Of a DNA stretch of 64,000 nucleotides, positions 35,472 to 44,899 are shown piece after piece. Every line of letters begins with the position of its first letter. Position 1 is the first letter of the stretch. The notes under the pieces are model-generated. The model was not told the DNA's origin. It did no database searches and saw only the letters and a program-made list of their open reading frames with translations. A program made the position numbers and the translations under genes. Location: NCBI GenBank assembly GCA_015057635.1, contig SVEB01000023.1, positions 1 to 64,000 of the forward strand, in the 5' to 3' direction. This DNA is from Lachnospiraceae bacterium (GTDB taxonomy: Bacteria; Bacillota; Clostridia; Lachnospirales; Lachnospiraceae).

Positions 35472-36932
35472 TTAACTTCTTTTCGGATCACTTCCATCTT
35501 TTTCGTCAATGTTTCGTACTTTATTACATTTTTCCTTATCTCTATCTAATGGAATCATGATTTCAAAGTCACACCCCTGATTCTTATCACTATTAAGTCT
35601 AATCTTTCCTCCATGCGCCTCAATTATTTTTTTTGATATGGATAACCCTAATCCACTTCCTCCATGCTTCGGATTTCTCGCCTTATCCACCCTTGTAAAT
35701 GGAAGAAAAATCAATTCACATAGTGCTGCCTCTATTCCTACCCCATTATCACGAATATGAAGTTCGGCCATATCCTCAGCTAGCATAAGTGCAATCATAA
35801 GTCTGGTTCCTGAACTATTATATCGCAGACTATTTTGTACGATATTTCCCAACGCTCGTCCCATCTGTTTTTCATCCAATAAAACATATCGTTCCTCCTC
35901 CGGAATATCAAATTCCGATTCAAAACCCGCGCTTTCGATATCCGGCACATAGGATGCAATAAATTCCCTTAAAAATTCACACAGATCAACCGACTCCATC
36001 TGAATCTTTAATTTCGGCTTATCTAATCTCGTATATTCAAACAGATCATGCATCAAATCATGTGCACGCTCACTGTTTCGATAAATGACTTCTATGTAAG
36101 TCTCCCTCTCCTTATCCGACAGTTTCTCCTCATGATATAAATTTTCCGCATACCCAAGAATAGTCGCTAAGGGATTTCTCAGATCATGAGAGATATCGAG
36201 CAACATCTGTCTTTTGCTTTCCTCTACCTGCTTGGTTGTCTTCCTTTCTTCTTCCAGCATAAAAGCCAGTGTCATAACATCATTCTGTAAGGACTCATAT
36301 TCTTCAATTCCAATTTTCTGTCTCTCCACCTGATAGTTCCCATTTGCTATCTGCCTTACACTATCACAGACTTTCTGAAGCGGCACACTGTATGCTTTTG
36401 CAGATTTTCTTGCATAGCACCATGCAAAAAAGAATAATGCAATCATCAGAGAACATAATAACGCGATATAAAATAAAAGTGCTTTTCCATATTCTTTTGA
36501 CGCATGGTTTGCAGCAAAGATAATTTGTATCCTCATGGAAACAGGAAAACCTACAATCAGCCAACTCTCATTCTCCTCATCGTAGGCAACCGAATATTTA
36601 TAAGGAGCAGATGGACTGTTCATGCTCACAAAAAAATCCGTAAGTTCCTTGATCGACATATGGTTTCCATCCCATATAGGCTTTCCTGCAACCTGCTCCA
36701 CCTGCCCATTTTTATGTACTACTAGTATCCCACCACCATCCTGCACGATATCTTCAATCTGGTCTGCCCTTAGCCCTTCCTCTAAAAGCCTGCCCGCCGT
36801 ATGCTGAAAGGATGCCATAGAAGGCCTGATATAGGCTGCGCTGACCCAAGTCCCGATTGCAACAATAAGAGTTAACGTCAGGATAAAAAGCGGAAACATC
36901 ATCAGATAACTTTTTCTTAATTTTCGTTCCAT
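35472..36932 (-). CDS. Sensor histidine kinase with extracellular domain
   Basis: 486 residues from ATG 36932 after GAGGGG. Helix 1 (about 10-35), an extracellular sensor of about 120 residues (35-155), helix 2 (about 155-175), a HAMP linker (KVCDSVRQIANGNYQ), the H-box DISHDLRNPLATILGYAENL, and the ATPase part with NIVQNSLRYNS, IRDNGVGIE and GSGLGLSISK. The sensor has no named fold by eye. The start region overlaps the regulator's stop (TGATGAGGGG), so translation is coupled. Confidence 0.92.
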   Translation of the reverse strand: MERKLRKSYLMMFPLFILTLTLIVAIGTWVSAAYIRPSMASFQHTAGRLLEEGLRADQIEDIVQDGGGILVVHKNGQVEQVAGKPIWDGNHMSIKELTDFFVSMNSPSAPYKYSVAYDEENESWLIVGFPVSMRIQIIFAANHASKEYGKALLFYIALLCSLMIALFFFAWCYARKSAKAYSVPLQKVCDSVRQIANGNYQVERQKIGIEEYESLQNDVMTLAFMLEEERKTTKQVEESKRQMLLDISHDLRNPLATILGYAENLYHEEKLSDKERETYIEVIYRNSERAHDLMHDLFEYTRLDKPKLKIQMESVDLCEFLREFIASYVPDIESAGFESEFDIPEEERYVLLDEKQMGRALGNIVQNSLRYNSSGTRLMIALMLAEDMAELHIRDNGVGIEAALCELIFLPFTRVDKARNPKHGGSGLGLSISKKIIEAHGGKIRLNSDKNQGCDFEIMIPLDRDKEKCNKVRNIDEKDGSDPKRS

Positions 36933-36946
36933 CGTTTTTCCCCTCA

Positions 36947-37654
36947 TCAATGCTTTTGCATTTTATATCCAACCCCTCGCACTGTCACCAGATATTCCGG
37001 CTCCTTCGGGTTTGTTTCAATCTTTGCCCTGAGCCTGCTGATATGTACCATAATCGTATTATCGTCGTACAGATAGTCATCCTCCCATACAATCCGATAC
37101 AGCTGCTTTTTGGTATAGACACACCCGGGATGTTCCATAAACAAACGCAGCAGCATAAATTCCTTCGCCAGTAGCGGAATCTCTTTTCCTTTCTTAAAAA
37201 CTACTGCTTCCGAAAGATTCATCCTTAACTCCCCGCAGGCAAGCTGCTGTGATTCTTCCTTCTTCTCATTTACGTTCTCTGCCTGCGCTCTGTACTTTTG
37301 CAAATGCCTATTTTGAATATTCACTCTTGCCTTCAATTCCGCCATGCTGAATGGTTTAACAAGATAATCATCTGCGCCCAGAGACAATCCATATATCCGA
37401 TCGATCTCCTCTGTTCTTGCCGTTAAAAATATTACCGGCATATCGCTTTCATTTCGAATAATCTGTAACAGATGAAAGCCATCCATTTCCGGCATCATTA
37501 CATCAAAAATGCCCAGATCAATTTTTAGCTCCTTCAGTATTCTTAATGCCTGTAACCCATTCTCTGCCGTTACCACTTTATGACCTTCCCGTACCAGGTT
37601 ATCTCTCAATAGATACAAAAGATCCTTTTCATCTTCTACCACAAGTATCATCAT
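36947..37654 (-). CDS. OmpR-family response regulator
   Basis: 235 residues. Receiver: VVEDEKDLLYLL, phospho-acceptor in LGIFDVMMPEMDG, VIFLTARTEEID, DDYLVKPF. Output winged helix: VFKKGKEIPLLAKEFMLL and EYLVTVRGVGYKM. A short Q/E/K-rich linker (VNEKKEESQQ) joins them. Second gene of an operon with the S41 peptidase gene ahead (27-base gap) and the kinase behind. Confidence 0.94.
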   Translation of the reverse strand: MMILVVEDEKDLLYLLRDNLVREGHKVVTAENGLQALRILKELKIDLGIFDVMMPEMDGFHLLQIIRNESDMPVIFLTARTEEIDRIYGLSLGADDYLVKPFSMAELKARVNIQNRHLQKYRAQAENVNEKKEESQQLACGELRMNLSEAVVFKKGKEIPLLAKEFMLLRLFMEHPGCVYTKKQLYRIVWEDDYLYDDNTIMVHISRLRAKIETNPKEPEYLVTVRGVGYKMQKH

Positions 37655-37681
37655 ATTTTTTCTACCTCGTTTTTGATAGTT

Positions 37682-39043
37682 TCATTCTATCAGAACAGCT
37701 TCATCTGGACAAACAACATTTGTCTCTTTACAGTTAACATTAACCGCAAATACTTTTGTTGCATAATGAAGCCTTAGTCCAGTCTGATACAGTACAATAT
37801 CTTTGGAACCATCACTACAGATACTTCCCCCTCCTGTCTTTTCTCCTCTCACAATGCCCAATCCCATTGCCTGATAAATCGCTGCAAAATGCCCACAAGT
37901 GGAAAAACATGCTCCATCCATAAGCAGTTCACTTTCAAAAGAGACTTCCTCTGCTTTCGGAATTACCGGCTTATCATATCCGGCAAGTTTTTCAAGAAAA
38001 GAAAGATCATTTTTAAAATAATCAAATGGCTGGGTGATCAAATAGCTTAATAGTTCCTTTGCCATTCGTGGATCCCCGCCAAAGTTTCCGCGAACATCGA
38101 TTACAACTTTTTTCAGATGCAATTCCTTTACCTTTGCAAAAAAGTCCTCCAAAAATTTAGAAAAAGACTGTTTTCCTTCCATAAATACTTTGATACGTAA
38201 CGTAGCAGTATCATCTGAAAATGCACTGGAATAATACTCTTCTCCCGCATATTGAGCCATCCGAAGGCCCCAGCTGTCCACATTATATTCTTCGTTGTAT
38301 TCCGCATCCACGACCTTAAAATAGATATCCCCATCCTTTCTCTGATACTGTATCACAAACTCATCCGGCTGTTCGATGAAATCATAATACTTAGTAGGAA
38401 AATACAGATTCAGTATGTAATATGCACCTGCAAGATTATCTCCGTCATGGCTGATATTTGATAATAAGGTATTGATAATCTCTTCCGATGGTATGCCATT
38501 GATGCTTAAGATACGTTCGTTGCTCTGCCCATCAAATAGCCGGTTCCCTTCCACCTGGATTTTAAGCGGCAAAAATTTCGCATTCTGTTCCCGATTCTTT
38601 TGCAATGCTTTTGAAATGGACAAGTTCGTATGCCCACATCTCACCGCAACTACAAGCGGATTGATCAGCCTGTAAAACTCTTCTTCTGTCATATTCTCTT
38701 GAATCTGTTGTTTCGCCTGTACAAACATTTCACGTAAAGACTCCCTGTCCGCGTAGTACATAGGACTCTGTTCAAACAAAACAGTTTCCAACTGATTCAA
38801 GTCACGCTGCAATGCAGCTTTTGAAAATGTGATCGTATCTGCATTTTTTACATCTACCCGTTTTCCAAAGTAACCACATACTCCAAGAACCATAACAGTC
38901 ACCGCCATAATCCCTTCACCTATAAGAAAGAATTTTATTTTATACTTTTTTCTTGCTATCATTCTCATACCGAGCAAAAGCACGGTTAGTATGCAGGTAA
39001 ATATCAAAACACGTATTATTCTATCATGATATAATAAAATCAT
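37682..39043 (-). CDS. Membrane-anchored S41-family peptidase
   Basis: 453 residues. Two N-terminal hydrophobic helices (about 8-28 and 37-57) are followed by an extracytoplasmic domain with the S41 layout: AVRCGHTNLS (132-142), VVIDVRGNFGGD (313-324), and the nucleophile Ser381 in GACFSTCGHFAA, with EKTGGGS after it. These are C-terminal-processing/tricorn-like proteases. No PDZ domain is obvious. Co-transcription with a two-component system suggests a role in signalling or cell-envelope proteolysis, e.g. cleaving a regulator; this is inference. Confidence 0.8.
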   Translation of the reverse strand: MILLYHDRIIRVLIFTCILTVLLLGMRMIARKKYKIKFFLIGEGIMAVTVMVLGVCGYFGKRVDVKNADTITFSKAALQRDLNQLETVLFEQSPMYYADRESLREMFVQAKQQIQENMTEEEFYRLINPLVVAVRCGHTNLSISKALQKNREQNAKFLPLKIQVEGNRLFDGQSNERILSINGIPSEEIINTLLSNISHDGDNLAGAYYILNLYFPTKYYDFIEQPDEFVIQYQRKDGDIYFKVVDAEYNEEYNVDSWGLRMAQYAGEEYYSSAFSDDTATLRIKVFMEGKQSFSKFLEDFFAKVKELHLKKVVIDVRGNFGGDPRMAKELLSYLITQPFDYFKNDLSFLEKLAGYDKPVIPKAEEVSFESELLMDGACFSTCGHFAAIYQAMGLGIVRGEKTGGGSICSDGSKDIVLYQTGLRLHYATKVFAVNVNCKETNVVCPDEAVLIE

Positions 39044-39369
39044 TTTTTCCTCCCACCCTCTCTTTGATAGGTATACTATAACATTGAATTCTTACACCTG
39101 CCAATCACGAACCTTAAATCAACCTTAAATCTCAACCTATAAAGCAGTTCTCTTTCCTTACACAAGGGATAGAAAGATAGAACTTTTCTTAATATAAAAT
39201 TTTTTATTTTTTTCTTCTAATTTTCATACTCCTATCATAAATTAGAATAGGACATGCCTTAAAGGACCAATCCGTGATTATCTATACTGTACATAAATAA
39301 ATTGGTTGAATGTGTGTCGCTGTATAGGATGAAATACATTCGAATACATGTTAACAAGGAGGAAACAAT
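39044..39369. other. Divergent intergenic region
   Basis: Holds the promoters of the S41 operon (minus) and of the small basic gene (plus). An A/T-rich run at 39185-39225 (TTTTTTATTTTTTTC) is the most likely promoter-proximal element. No hairpin or aptamer recognised. Confidence 0.4.
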
Positions 39370-39513
39370 ATGGGAGATAAGAATCCTGCTGCAAGAAAAA
39401 AGAAAGCTGCCCGGAGGGCCATTGCAAATGAAAGATCTGCTAAACTAGCAAAAGGAAATGCCAAAAATGCGGCTAAAAAGAAAGCAAATATGGCAAAAAT
39501 GAAACTGCAATAA
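39370..39513 (+). CDS. Small Lys/Ala-rich basic protein
   Basis: 47 residues from ATG 39370, with a strong AAGGAGG 8 bases upstream and a terminator 5 bases after the stop, so almost surely expressed. Composition is mostly Lys, Ala, Arg and Asn with repeated AKxAKK-like units (KKKAARRAIANERSAK, AKNAAKKKANMAK), probably a highly charged helix or disordered chain that could bind nucleic acid. No family recognised. Confidence 0.7.
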   Translation: MGDKNPAARKKKAARRAIANERSAKLAKGNAKNAAKKKANMAKMKLQ

Positions 39514-39517
39514 ACAC

Positions 39518-39580
39518 AAAAGGCTCTGTTCTGATAAGATTTCTAAACAAAATCCTATCAAAATCAGAGCCTTTATTTTT
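39518..39580 (+). terminator. Terminator of the small basic gene
   Basis: AAAGGCTCTG(TT)CTGATA...TATCA(AAA)TCAGAGCCTTT followed by ATTTTTATAA. Confidence 0.88.
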
Positions 39581-39850
39581 ATAATAATCTTATCACTTAC
39601 TTATTTATAATTCACCCTATCAGCCAACACCATGCTGTATAAAATTCTTTTCTTCCTTTAGATTAAGCACATATGGGCCAAGGATGATGTCTGTTACCAA
39701 CATACCCAGGCAAGCCAAACAATGCGGTCGCATCATCTGGCTTGTCTAAATTATCATTGAAGATCTGAATTTACAGAGTTTATTTCACACACTCACTAAA
39801 ATAATGAAGCATCCTTCCTACAACACCATAAACTTTTATTTTAAATAGCA
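39581..39850. other. Intergenic spacer, nothing evident
   Basis: No gene-like frame, aptamer or repeat recognised between the terminator of the small gene and that of the helicase fusion. Confidence 0.5.
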
Positions 39851-39892
39851 AAATCAAATAGAGACCAGATAAGCCTGGCCCCTACTTGATTT
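39851..39892 (-). terminator. Terminator of the helicase-GH31 fusion gene
   Basis: AAATCAAGTAGGGGCCAG pairs imperfectly with CTGGTCTCTATTTGATTT on the minus strand, followed by TGCTATTT. It begins 5 bases after the stop. Confidence 0.65.
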
Positions 39893-39896
39893 TCCT

Positions 39897-42800
39897 TTAT
39901 CTTGTTACTTCCCTATATAACCCAATGGTTTCTTTAACTTCTCCACCATATATAAAGTAATAATCCACCTGCTTCATTGCTTCCGTATAAATGTACTGCC
40001 CATACATCGGGATTCCACAGTACATCACGGTATGCTCTGCCGCAATACCAAGACCGTAGCCTTTTTCAGAAAGGATAAGTGGCATTCGTAACATTCTTCC
40101 GCCAAATGAAATAAAACGCGCCATCCCATTCACCCGCTGCAGGTCATCATCTAACATCCCTTTTACTTTTATCTTCTCATTTTTCTGCCAGTCAAAATGA
40201 TTCCACGTCTGAATCCTGTCATTTCCAAATTCAATCTGCCGCGGCACTTTTGCATCTTCTTTTAGCAGCAATGTTCCCTTCTTATCAAAGAAATGCAGTG
40301 CACCGGTCTTTTTCTCAATTCGAACAACAATCCTTGCCGTAGCCACCTCAAACTGTGTAGTGCTCTCTCTTGCAGTCCAGGCAGGCTGCTCATCCGGCTC
40401 ATAATCCCAGTATCCTTTTGCAAAGTCTGCTGTCTGTCCTCTTTGAAACTGCACCCGGATTATGGCTTCCCCTACCGGGGTTAGGCGGAGCACTCCATAG
40501 CTGCTGGTCAGATCCACATATTTCTTTGTTCTTTTCCCCCAGCGAATAGCACTGTCAATGCGGCTATGACCTTTTGGCGTTAGCATGCTGCTATCTACTA
40601 CATCATAGAACTGATATGGAGATCGATTCATGGTATCTCCTGTCATTGACTGACGCATCCGTTTCTCTTGTAACGGCTTTTCCTGGGGTAACTTCTGCTG
40701 TAATGTATTCTGCATAATTGGTTTTAAAATCATACTTTTCTGTAACTGTCTTTCCATCGCAGGCTTTGCATTAGCACTCGTTTCAACCTGCTTTTCTATG
40801 ACAGAATGTCTTTCTGCAGCTAATTTCTTTTCTGCAACACTCTGTTTTCCTGCAGCAGCCTGTATACTGTCATTCTTTTGTGCCACTTCTTCCGCCTGTG
40901 ATTTCAGATATTTTTCCTTCGTTCTCTTTAGGTATCGCTCAAGATCCTGCTGTTTTTTCTCCTCACTTATCACATACTCTGTTCTTTTATATCGAACCCT
41001 CTCCGGTTCACTCTGATTTTCCAGAAAGCTCATCCGTTTTTCAGCGGATACCGGCTTTGCAATCAGTTCCGATAAATCTCCCAGATGCACGACCGCCAGC
41101 TCATGAAGTGCTCTCGTTGCTGCCACATATAGCAGTTTTACATACTGATCTTCTGCCGGATACTTCTCTTTCGATGGATGATAAATGAGGACCGCATCAA
41201 ATTCGAGACCTTTCGTATATTCCACAGGAAGCACCATAACACCCTGTTCAAAGACAGCGGTCTCCAAATTGCTGTCGGTCAGTGTTATTTTCTTACCTAG
41301 CTGACTGCTTACGCTGCGAGCCTCTTCTTCATCCCGGCACACAACGGCAATTGTCTCATGGCCCGCCTTCTGCCATTCTAAGATGATATCGCCTGCCGTA
41401 TTTACCATATTTTCCTCATTTTTACAGTCAGATACGCGGACCTCACTGCCATGACGGATGATTGGCTCTACCGGATAAATCGGAAAATTGCCATGGCGTA
41501 AGATCTCAGTGGCGAAGTTCGAGATCTCGACCGTATTTCGATAGCTTTTCTTTAACAGTCCAAAGCTGTCATACATCCCGGTCAGAACGAGTTTCTTTAA
41601 ATCCTCCCAGTCATTTAGCCCGTATCCAAAATGAATATTCTGTGACACATCCCCCATAATTGTATAGGTACATCCTCTGAGGCAATAAGTGAGGGCGCCA
41701 TAGGCCATCATTCCAAAATCCTGTGCCTCATCGATGATGATATGGCTTGCTTCCCGAATTCCATCCGCCTCCTTGATTCGTTTATACAGGTATGCTAACG
41801 CCGCTAAGTCGTAGACATCATACGTATTCTCTTCGACTTTGATGGTATAGCCTTTGCTTCTCTGGGATTCCAGAAACTCTTCATACAGAGTAAAGATCGA
41901 TCCTTTCCATTCATCTTTTCCAAAATGATATTTGCACTTCTTATTTAATTCTTTTTTCTCTTCCGGTGTATAAGATACCGATTTGCCCGAGAGTTCATTT
42001 TCCAGTCTGGAAAGCAGACGCTCATTAAGGGCATCGATCTTGCTCTGCATGGATAGCAGCGGATTCTCTCTTATATACGTTTCAATCCGCTCACGTTCCA
42101 GCAGCACGACGCCGTTCTTCTCAATCACTACCTGATCCCCCGGAATCGTATTCTTCTCATACTCGGAACAAAACGCCTCCAGATCATGAAACCACCCATA
42201 GCTTCCCTTTTTGGTGGCAAGTTCATCCTTTCTGTCAAGGAAACCGATTTTATGAATATTCGGTTCCCAGTCCTCATAAAGCAGGCGGATAAACAGCTGT
42301 TCCATAGTCATCTGGGAAACCCCATACACGTCGAGGTCCGGAAGCACACTTGTGATATAGTTCAGTAAAATACGGTTGCTGCCGATGATATAGAAATCCT
42401 CTGGCCGGAATGTATCATAATTATATAGAATATAGGAAATGCGGTGCATGGCCACCGTGGTCTTTCCGGAACCTGCAACACCCTGAACAATAAGATTGGT
42501 CTTCGGAGACTTTCTGATAATCGCATTCTGTTCCTTCTGAATGGTTCCGATGATCTCACCTAAGACAGCCTTTTTGCTCTTTGCCAGATATTTTGTCAGA
42601 AGCTCATCATTTGCGACCACATCCGAATCAAAAAAGTCAACCAGCTTGTCCTTTGCAATCTCATACGTACGCTTGCGCTTTAGATCAATCTCATGGACGC
42701 CTTCGTTCTTTACTTCATACGTACAGTTCCCAAGCGAATTCTCATAATAAATGGAGGCAAGCGGCGCTCTCCAGTCAATGACAATCGGATCCAATCCACC

Positions 42801-43151
42801 GTTTTTTGCAATACCGACACGGCCAACATAATAGGATTCATCCCATTTCACATTCGGGTCCTTAAAATCAATCCGACCGAAATAAGGCTTGTTCCTCGCT
42901 TTCAGGCATCTCATCAAATCCCGCTTATTCTCCTGAAACCGGGATTCCGTATTATGCCACAGCGCCAGGATTTCTTTATCTCTTGTCTCGTATGCATCGA
43001 GCATATCCTTTAACTCATCCGTCAGTTCCTGGTTATACTTCTCCGTGCGTTCCAGATTCTCCTGTGCCACTTTTATAATGTCGGCCAGCTGCTTTTCTTC
43101 GTCTGCTCTGCTTGAACCATAAATTCTTCTTTCCGTCTTTTCTTCCTTCAT
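39897..43151 (-). CDS. HelD-like UvrD/Rep-family ATPase fused to a GH31 N-terminal beta-sandwich
   Basis: 1084 residues. The front 740 residues are a HelD-like superfamily 1 protein: N-terminal coiled coil (about 15-85), RNKPYFGRIDF, Walker A VQGVAGSGKTTVAMHR (222-237), HIIIDEAQDFGMMAYGA, GDVSQNIHFGYG, KSYRNTVEI, VLPVEYTKGLEFDAVLIYHP and YVAATRALHEL. HelD uses ATP to release stalled RNA polymerase. A charged Q/K/E linker (about 745-850) follows. The last 205 residues (about 880-1084) match the N-terminal galactose-mutarotase-like domain of GH31 glycosidases: YGVLRLTPVGEAIIRVQF, EKKTGALHFFDKKG, GYGLGIAAEHTVMY, DYYFIYGGEVKETIGLYREVTR. It stops exactly where the GH31 catalytic barrel would begin. 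AAGGAGAAG precedes the ATG. The frame is continuous, so this is a true fusion gene, role unknown. Confidence 0.85.
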   Translation of the reverse strand: MKEEKTERRIYGSSRADEEKQLADIIKVAQENLERTEKYNQELTDELKDMLDAYETRDKEILALWHNTESRFQENKRDLMRCLKARNKPYFGRIDFKDPNVKWDESYYVGRVGIAKNGGLDPIVIDWRAPLASIYYENSLGNCTYEVKNEGVHEIDLKRKRTYEIAKDKLVDFFDSDVVANDELLTKYLAKSKKAVLGEIIGTIQKEQNAIIRKSPKTNLIVQGVAGSGKTTVAMHRISYILYNYDTFRPEDFYIIGSNRILLNYITSVLPDLDVYGVSQMTMEQLFIRLLYEDWEPNIHKIGFLDRKDELATKKGSYGWFHDLEAFCSEYEKNTIPGDQVVIEKNGVVLLERERIETYIRENPLLSMQSKIDALNERLLSRLENELSGKSVSYTPEEKKELNKKCKYHFGKDEWKGSIFTLYEEFLESQRSKGYTIKVEENTYDVYDLAALAYLYKRIKEADGIREASHIIIDEAQDFGMMAYGALTYCLRGCTYTIMGDVSQNIHFGYGLNDWEDLKKLVLTGMYDSFGLLKKSYRNTVEISNFATEILRHGNFPIYPVEPIIRHGSEVRVSDCKNEENMVNTAGDIILEWQKAGHETIAVVCRDEEEARSVSSQLGKKITLTDSNLETAVFEQGVMVLPVEYTKGLEFDAVLIYHPSKEKYPAEDQYVKLLYVAATRALHELAVVHLGDLSELIAKPVSAEKRMSFLENQSEPERVRYKRTEYVISEEKKQQDLERYLKRTKEKYLKSQAEEVAQKNDSIQAAAGKQSVAEKKLAAERHSVIEKQVETSANAKPAMERQLQKSMILKPIMQNTLQQKLPQEKPLQEKRMRQSMTGDTMNRSPYQFYDVVDSSMLTPKGHSRIDSAIRWGKRTKKYVDLTSSYGVLRLTPVGEAIIRVQFQRGQTADFAKGYWDYEPDEQPAWTARESTTQFEVATARIVVRIEKKTGALHFFDKKGTLLLKEDAKVPRQIEFGNDRIQTWNHFDWQKNEKIKVKGMLDDDLQRVNGMARFISFGGRMLRMPLILSEKGYGLGIAAEHTVMYCGIPMYGQYIYTEAMKQVDYYFIYGGEVKETIGLYREVTR

Positions 43152-43246
43152 GATCTTCTCCTTATATTCAAAATCACTTCATGGATTTATCGTATCATTT
43201 TATTAAAAAAAGGTATAGACTTGTTTTTACAATTGTTGTATAATTG

Positions 43247-43285
43247 AAAATGAAGTATGTCTACAGGACATACTTCATTTTTTTA
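43247..43285. terminator. Bidirectional hairpin
   Basis: AAAATGAAGTATGTC-TACAG-GACATACTTCATTTT followed by TTTTA on the plus strand and, on the minus strand, preceded by A-rich sequence. On the minus strand it directly follows the small ORF at 43396-43289. Confidence 0.8.
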
Positions 43286-43288
43286 TAT

Positions 43289-43396
43289 TCATCTGATTTC
43301 ATCTATGATTAACGTTATCACTATATCCTCTATGAGTTGAAATGTACCTATGACTGCGCTAGCCGCACCGTAAAGAAAAGGGATTAAAAACTTCAT
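43289..43396 (-). CDS. Small hydrophobic peptide (35 residues)
   Basis: ATG 43396, with CAGGGA 4 bases upstream, opens a 35-residue frame: MKFLIPFLYGAASAVIGTFQ, then LIEDIVITLIIDEIR. It is mostly one hydrophobic segment with a charged C-terminus. A good terminator follows within 5 bases of the stop. Such a layout fits a small membrane peptide or a type I toxin-like product, but no antisense RNA partner was identified and no family is recognised. Confidence 0.35.
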   Translation of the reverse strand: MKFLIPFLYGAASAVIGTFQLIEDIVITLIIDEIR

Positions 43397-43645
43397 AAAT
43401 TCCCTGTTTCTTCTTAGCTTCTAAAAGTTTCTCCTTCATCGGGCAAAATAAAATCAATGCAGGATTCATTCTGCTATCCTAAGAAAGGAAACTCTCCGAT
43501 GAAGGATTTTTACTAAAGCCACGTACCGTGTGGTATAAGATGGATTTGGATTTATCGATGCAAAATATAAAAGAAAGAAAAAACAGCTTTCCTCTGTCAC
43601 TTATCTAAAAGAGAAAGAAACCTTTCTTATCTTTTTCAGATTGTA
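43397..43645. other. Spacer with an inverted repeat
   Basis: CCTTCATCGG (near 43433) and CCGATGAAGG (near 43495) form a long-loop inverted repeat, followed on the plus strand by ATTTTTA. No gene evident. Confidence 0.4.
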
Positions 43646-44691
43646 TCAGGTTCCACAATACGTTTTATATTTACAGCTCGATGGTTTTGGAAGTTCTTTA
43701 TACTCTTCCTGATCTTCTGAATGAGCATACGGTTTGGAGAGAACTTTTAGAAGTTTCTCCATCCTGCTATAATCATTGTATTTTACCGCGGCCTCCAATG
43801 CCTCTTCTACTCTATGGTTACGGGGAATCACTGCCGGATTGCTATTTCTCATAAGTTCTTGTGAATCTTCTTTTGACCGATTCTGTCTTGTCAGTCTTTC
43901 TTTCCATAAATGATACCAATCTTTAAATTCCTCTGCATCATAAAGTTTCGTATCTTGTATACGGTCAAATGTCAGCTCTATGAACGTATTCGTATAATCC
44001 GCATTCTGCTTATGCATAATGCCTAATAATCTTTCAAATAAAGCTTCATCTTCCGCCTCTTCATTAAATATTCCAAGCTTGGAACGCATTCCAGAAAGCC
44101 AATTTTCTTTATAGATATTAAAGAACTGGGAAACTTCCTCTTGCGCTATCCTTACCGCTTCCTCCTGATCCGTATTTAGAAGGGGCAGTAACGTTTCTGC
44201 AAATCTTGCCAGATTCTAAGCTGCGAGTAGTTGGAATCCCTAACGCATACATTGCTTCACTTATGATATATTCTCTTAACATAGGACCAAGCGTAGCCTT
44301 TCCGTCTCCACCTCTGGAATATGGCGTCCGGCCTGATCCTTTGAGCTGGATATCAAACCGCTCTCCTTCCGGAGTCACATATTCCCCCAACAGAACGACC
44401 CGTCCATCTCCCAACATTGTAAAATATCCAAATTGATGTCCTGCATAGGCCTGTGATATTGGTATCGATTCTTCTGAAATTTTATTTCCGGAAAATAGAT
44501 CTGCTCCAATCTCACTTTTAAGTTCCTCTGCATTTAGCGCCAAATCTTTTATCAAAGGCTCATTTAGAACAACGATTTCAGGGGAAGGCACGGAACTTGG
44601 ATTTTGTTTAGAAAAAAAACACTTCCGAAAGTTTCGCATACGTATTTTCTAGATGTAAGCTAGTTCTGACAACCCCTTTCATTTCACCCAT
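43646..44691 (-). pseudogene. selO: SelO (YdiU) protein AMPylator pseudogene
   Basis: SelO is a pseudokinase that transfers AMP to proteins. The start [20 protein letters not shown] (ATG 44691) shifts frame at a run of eight T (44619-44612), where seven would continue as [12 protein letters not shown]. The N-terminal part then reads normally ([55 protein letters not shown]). After TTRSL about 250 residues, including the ATP-site core, are deleted, and the frame changes to [18 protein letters not shown] and the true C-terminal region [16 protein letters not shown]. With a frameshift and a large deletion the gene is dead. Confidence 0.9.
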
Positions 44692-44899
44692 TCTATTTTC
44701 ATCTCCTATTAATTCTCATCTCCTGTTTCCTATTAACCACTATTAGTTTGTGCTCCTATCCTTATTTCATTCTTCATTCATAATGGAACAAATGGTCCTC
44801 TGCGAATCGATAAGATATTAATCGAAATTTTATATGAGTATTTCTTACACTACCTGCCAGCGAAGCACTAGATTTCATAGCATGATTGCCTGATCTGAA

